Source of the DNA: Chlorophyllum brunneum
Taxonomy: Eukaryota; Basidiomycota; Agaricomycetes; Agaricales; Agaricaceae
Assembly: GCA_963576785.1 (NCBI GenBank)
Contig: OY756145.1
Location: 2,294,001 to 2,358,000, forward strand
Direction: 5' to 3'
DNA length: 64,000 nt
Each line of letters starts with the position of its first letter. The first letter of the stretch is position 1. The notes under the pieces were generated by a model, which saw only the letters and a program-made list of their open reading frames with translations, was not told the origin of the DNA and ran no database searches. Positions 59,983-64,000 of the stretch are shown piece by piece. The translations under genes were made by a program, and so were the position numbers.

Positions 59983-60531
59983 GTTGCGAAACCTTCATGC
60001 TTACCTCAGGTTGTTGTAAAGTAAATGTATTCGTTACGACCAAATTTTCCTTCCAAGCCCGGGCCTGACTTCGTTACAGACGTTGCACTGCAGAGCAGGG
60101 AAACGGTGAAAGTGAGATTCACAGTGTAAAAAGCGTGATGGGCGATGCACATATAGGACCAAATCATCTAAGAATGAGCGCGTGCCAAGCCATTTGATCA
60201 ACCATGTTAATCAACGCTCTCTACTTCGATCTGCTCACTGAACCCATGGATGGATACCGCAGTCTCACGACATGCCCATGGCATATACGGCACCTGGGTG
60301 ATTCAGGGTCTATTAAAATGATGGATTTCTCTTTGTTGTTAAGATCATCAAGAATAACTGTCGTCTTTGGCATTACCTTCAACGATCGTTCGGAATGGGC
60401 AGTTTGTATCCTACAGCAGAGCACCAACCCCAGAAAGGATGAATTAGCTTTGGGCTCACAGGTTCAAAAGGCCCCCAAGGTCCTTCCACAGTCTTTCAGG
60501 CTCCTTGGTTACCCCCCTGCGACTGATCACG

Positions 60532-61770
60532 ATGTTTGCTTCTCGTCTGGTCACTCTCTTACTTGCCTATGTACTGGTTGCAGTCACCGTTAGCGCTGTG
60601 CCTACACAGGAGGGTACTGCAGGAGGGGTTGCTCCGAACTTTGTCGCGCGCGAAAAGCAAACTCCTATCCCTTTGACGGACGCTCAAGTAGCATCTTACA
60701 GGCCCTATACCAACTACGCTGCTGTGGCCGCTTGTGGACCTGCTGTTGCCTTAGCGTGGAACTGTGGTAGTGAGTTCTATTATTACCTTCTATAACCACG
60801 GTGTTGATCATTTCCTGATAGGCAGATGTGCCGCCAACTCACAATTTAAGCCAGTTGCTGCTGGTGGTGACAGCGGCGCTGTACAGTTCTGGTATGTCGG
60901 TTACGACCCGACTCTTGCAAGTGTCATCGTCAGCTTCGAGCCAACTGATGGGACGAAAATGTGCGTTGACATACGAGCTCATTACTACGGAAATGTTAGC
61001 TTAGGATGCTTCAGTGAACCTATCCTCACCGATGCCGATATCCTCCTTACTCCTCTCCCTCCTGACCTTTTTCCAGGCTTTAGTAGCAACATCAGAACCC
61101 ATATGGGATTCGCCCATGCCCAATCAGTGTAACTATTCCTTCCTTGCCGTTCTTTCAATCTGTTATTCAAGGTATTTGCGTTAGCTCTGCTTCCCCTGTT
61201 CTTGCAGCCGTGAGGAAAACCATGTCCGAATTCAATGCTACCCGTGTTGCTGTTACCGGCCACTCCCTCGGTCAGTTCTTTCCTTACCTTCCGTGTTCTT
61301 GAGGTATTCTGATATACCTCTTATAGGTGCTGCTATCGCCACTATTTCCATCGTTCACCTCAAACTTAACCTTCCTTCGAGCACCACGTTTAAACTTGTC
61401 AATTATGGTTCCCCTCGCGTTGGAAACCAAGGGTTTGTTGACTATGTGAATGCCAACTTCCCCGGTGCTGTAGCTCGTATCGCCAATCGGTTGGTCTCCC
61501 AAAATATTTCTCTGGTTGAGGAATCCTGAGCTTACTTTAAACAGATATGACTTCATTCCCATCTTATTACCCCGTGTCCTTGGCTTTGCTCACGTTGAGG
61601 GCGAGATTCATATTTTGAATAGCCTTGGTTGGGTTTCTTGCCCCGGCCAAGACAATACTGATGCTAACTGTTCGATTGGATATGTCCCTAATGTTCCCGC
61701 GGGTCTCCTTGACTTTCTCCACCGCAACGACCACACTGGCCCATATGACGGTGTCGAAATGGGCTGCTAA
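60532..61770 (+). CDS. Secreted class-3 lipase (lipase 4), recent duplicate of lipase 3
   Basis: It starts with the same signal peptide as lipase 3 (MFASRLVTLLLAYVLVAVTV), with few changes in the prepro region (GVAPNFVAREKQ). The nucleophile VAVTGHSLG, the VNYGSPRVGNQG block and YDFIPILLPRVLGFAHVEGE (Asp, His) are conserved; the end is NDHTGPYDGVEMGC. Differences cluster in the oxyanion loop (VSFEPTDGTKM against VSFEGTNITK) and near the C-terminus (NVPAGLLDFLHRNDHTGPYD). All introns are conserved and the frame is open, so it is a probable functional gene. Loss of the Gly before Thr in the oxyanion loop could alter activity; this is inference. Confidence 0.86.
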
Positions 61771-62013
61771 AGAATCATCAATGGGAACCGGCAGCTAGGA
61801 ACGTGCAGTAGTATACCCTCTGTTCATATTACGTGTGTCCCAACTTACTACATTGAAAACTCACTACCAATTGAATGGATCTCGGGATCCCTTATAGGTT
61901 GAGGCGCAGACCCCCGTGCTGGACATCGAGACAGTGAATGAAAGTATTAATCCACGGAAGAGCATATTGGATATAATCTATTGAGTAATATGCTGAGACA
62001 ATGCGTTTCTACA

Positions 62014-63015
62014 TTAGATAGCCTTGCTCTTGACGAGTTCTGTTGAAAGGGTCAACAGCTGTTGGAAATGAAAGTAATGGCAAACACTCACGTTCTACCT
62101 CCGCGACTGCGCTGGCAAGGACCTCTTGCTGGGTCTTGGGCTCCCGAATATTGGCAAGGACCTTGTCAATGACAGTCTTGGTGAGGTCGGCCTGCTCACT
62201 CTCCTTGAGTTGCTGCTCGTAGCGAACCCAGCTATCGAGTACAGATTTGAGCTCAGAAGCAATGGCGACGTTTTGCTTCTGGATGAAGGTCTCGGACTCG
62301 AGTTTGGCGGTTTGCTAAGGGCGGTTGTCAACAATATAAACTATATAGGAGGCAATGTGGCGCACCTTGGACAGATCAAAGAGGGCCTTGGTAACAGAAA
62401 CGACATCCTTCATCTGGCCAACGGAGTCAATGCGCTCTTGGACGGCTTGTGTGTGCTCAGCACGGGCACCGTCGAGGACCTTCTTGATGCGTTGGATATG
62501 ACCCTCTGCCCACTGGCTATACGGTTCGCGCGCAACCTAGGAACAAGTGAAACGACATAAATTAATGCTTCTTCTTGATTTGCGTGAGGAAGATATACCT
62601 TGCCAATATAAGTGAAGACAATGATGGAACCAATAAGGAGAATGGTTTCCTCGTTCACAACATAGAGTTCGTTCGAAATGGCAGCAGCGAGAAGACCTGT
62701 TCCAAGGAGGGCAGTACCGGTCTTGGTGATGAGACCGGGCTTCGATGGAAGTTTCTCGACAATTTCATCGGCGCGTTTGGAGGGAGGTGGGGTGGCGAGG
62801 CCACGGCTGTAATGCAGGAGGCAAATTACAGGTTAATTCCAACCGTTTTCAATTGTAAATGGCCGCGAGAACGCACGCATGAACCGCGGTAGCAATGGCC
62901 CGAGGGCGGACTAGAAAAAGCGCGGGAGCGGTGAGGATATGGCGTTAAATTGGTTGATAAAGAACTTACTGGCTGCTCTGAGCGAGCTTGTAGCAATCCT
63001 TGAAACGGAGGCCAT
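62014..63015 (-). CDS. ATP4: Mitochondrial ATP synthase subunit 4 (peripheral stalk b subunit)
   Basis: Subunit 4 anchors the peripheral stalk of F1Fo ATP synthase in the inner membrane. The start at 63015 gives MASVSRIATSSLRAA, a positively charged mitochondrial presequence, continued after introns by RPRAIATAVHA and RGLATPPPSKRADEIVEKLP. Then SKPGLITKTGTALLGTGLLA, ISNELYVVNEETILLIGSII, VFTYIGK (two membrane helices), EPYSQWAEGHIQRIKKVLDG, ARAEHTQAVQERIDSVGQMK, the matrix coiled coil (TAKLESETFIQKQNVAIASE, LKSVLDSWVRYEQQLKESEQ), and EPKTQQEVLASAVAEVEQLV, KSKAI. The last intron uses the second of two nearby CAACAG acceptors; the first would shift the frame. Confidence 0.92.
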
Positions 63016-63301
63016 ACCGGAAGTGTTTTTTGGAATGGAAATGGGAGGAGCTGCTGAGCTGGTCAACTTCGGGTCCCTCATTGATCGTGGGAACTTGTCC
63101 CGACTTTCCACGAACAAACCTCAGGTTAGGGTTTGTACTTGCCTACACCTGCTCTCAAGTGAGTTGCATTGAAATGACATTTGACTATGGATATACACTT
63201 GCTACGAAACAATTTCTTTTCAGTGTGAAAGTCCAGTCGAAGACGACGAAAATTAAGCACAAATCCTGATCCTTCAGCCGTTCTGATTTCAATGGAGCTA
63301 C

Positions 63302-64000
63302 TCACTGGATCTCGTTGTAATAAATGCCCCACGGATGCAAAACGGCATCGACAATATCCTTGAACCTCCCCTCATCCAGGAGTGACATACATTGCCCTCC
63401 CCGAACACGTCCCCGAACAGCTTCATCGAGCAGGAGGATATGCTCCGTCATGTCGTCGGCCTTTGTCCTGAACCACCTCTCCATCCACGACTCATACCCA
63501 CGTAGCTCATCTCCCCGGTGCGGAAAGACGAACAATGTAGCGTTCATCGTGGCGTTCCAGGCACTCGTCCAGTCGACAGGCGTTTCAATATGTCGCTCGT
63601 CTATTAAATAAGAGGAGCGTGGTTTGTAGTCGGTCCTGTCCGAACGAGGGAAGTGCAACGTCTGGAAAACTACCTCCAGGTCTACTACCTCTCCCCGTAA
63701 TATGGCTTCCCACTCAGATGGAGGGAAATTGGAGGGAGCGCCAGGCGCGTTCCGTAGCCAGCGTTTGGCAGCCTTGATGTCCTGATTAATACACTCGAGC
63801 GTTTGCCTGGTCTTCTTCATGCTCGCGGACAAGGATTGTATCTCCCCTGCATTGTGCCAAGGCATATCACACTCGCGTAATTTCGTCTTCTTGTCTCCGC
63901 GATGATCCCGATCTCCCTCTTCTCCATCATCACCAGGCTCCTTTCTTTTGGATGAACCCGACGTCGACTCCTCGCTTCGTGGCACTGGTTGCAGGGGCTT
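63302..64000 (-). CDS. Lineage-specific hypothetical protein, 5' end beyond right edge
   Basis: The frame is open to the window edge without an ATG (the first visible residues are KPLQPVPRSEESTSGSSKRK), so the start is outside. Then KKTKLRECDMPWHN, MKKTRQTLECINQDIKAAKR, WLRNAPGAPSNFPPSEWEAI, LRGEVVDLEVVFQTLHF, ETPVDWTSAWNATMNATLFV, FPHRGDELRGYESWMERWF, and LLLDEAVRGRVRGGQCMSLL, ending HPWGIYYNEIQ. The pattern (PSNxPxSxWExIxxGExVDLxxVFxxLH, then FPHRxDELxxYxxxxxxxF) recalls a family repeated in many mushroom genomes, often reported near recombinase- or retroelement-like genes. That link is from memory and unproven here. No known domain. Confidence 0.6.
   Translation of the reverse strand, partial: KPLQPVPRSEESTSGSSKRKEPGDDGEEGDRDHRGDKKTKLRECDMPWHNAGEIQSLSASMKKTRQTLECINQDIKAAKRWLRNAPGAPSNFPPSEWEAILRGEVVDLEVVFQTLHFPRSDRTDYKPRSSYLIDERHIETPVDWTSAWNATMNATLFVFPHRGDELRGYESWMERWFRTKADDMTEHILLLDEAVRGRVRGGQCMSLLDEGRFKDIVDAVLHPWGIYYNEIQ

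Larger units (their letters stand above)
59892..61870. repeat. Direct duplication, unit B (orphan exon + lipase 4)
   Basis: Second copy of unit 56961-58935, including the spacer upstream of lipase 3. High identity in introns as well as exons shows a recent segmental event at DNA level rather than retroposition. Confidence 0.9.

Overview
The window looks like nuclear DNA of a mushroom-forming basidiomycete (Agaricomycetes). Genes are dense and lie on both strands. Almost all are broken by many short introns (about 45-60 nt, GT-AG) with codons split across them. The housekeeping proteins read as typical basidiomycete versions, and there are tandem arrays of families that expand in mushrooms. 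No bacterial, viral, CRISPR or rRNA feature was seen, and no tRNA was recognised. Layout, left to right: (1) 1-8.5 kb: the 5' part of a type II membrane dipeptidyl aminopeptidase (cut by the left edge), a SYS1 Golgi protein transcribed divergently from it, a 2.6 kb gene-poor stretch, and a BCS1-like AAA ATPase. (2) 8.8-11.8 kb: the dynamin-like GTPase VPS1. (3) 12.6-20.3 kb: a tandem array of four copies of one fungal multi-spanning membrane protein family. The outer two are intact; the inner two are pseudogenes whose lesions can be listed by comparison. (4) 20.8-25.8 kb: STT3, catalytic subunit of oligosaccharyltransferase, divergent from a cytosolic-type polysaccharide deacetylase. (5) 26.0-33.8 kb: two paralogous carboxylesterase-type genes on either side of the actin regulator ABP1. 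The second esterase carries one premature stop, and a 218-bp TA-flanked inverted-repeat element (MITE) lies just before it. (6) 34.4-41.8 kb: an unrecognised charged protein, a long F-box-like protein, and RNase H2 subunit C with a perfect palindrome centred on an ACGCGT box upstream. (7) 44.6-46.7 kb: a protein kinase with an unusual hydrophobic N-terminus and a GC-AG intron. (8) 47.4-61.8 kb: a secreted-enzyme region with four class-3 lipases and one GH5 beta-glucanase. Lipases 3 and 4 arose by a recent direct duplication of about 2 kb that also copied the last exon of lipase 2. (9) 62-64 kb: mitochondrial ATP synthase subunit 4, and a lineage-specific protein running off the right edge. How genes relate: the housekeeping genes are unrelated neighbours (secretory pathway: SYS1, VPS1, STT3; mitochondrion: BCS1-like, ATP4; cytoskeleton: ABP1). 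The accessory content is gene families growing and decaying by tandem duplication. I found no convincing new multi-gene system. The most informative signals are the decay series in the membrane-protein array, the lipase duplication with its altered oxyanion-hole motif, the MITE, and the palindromic MluI box.
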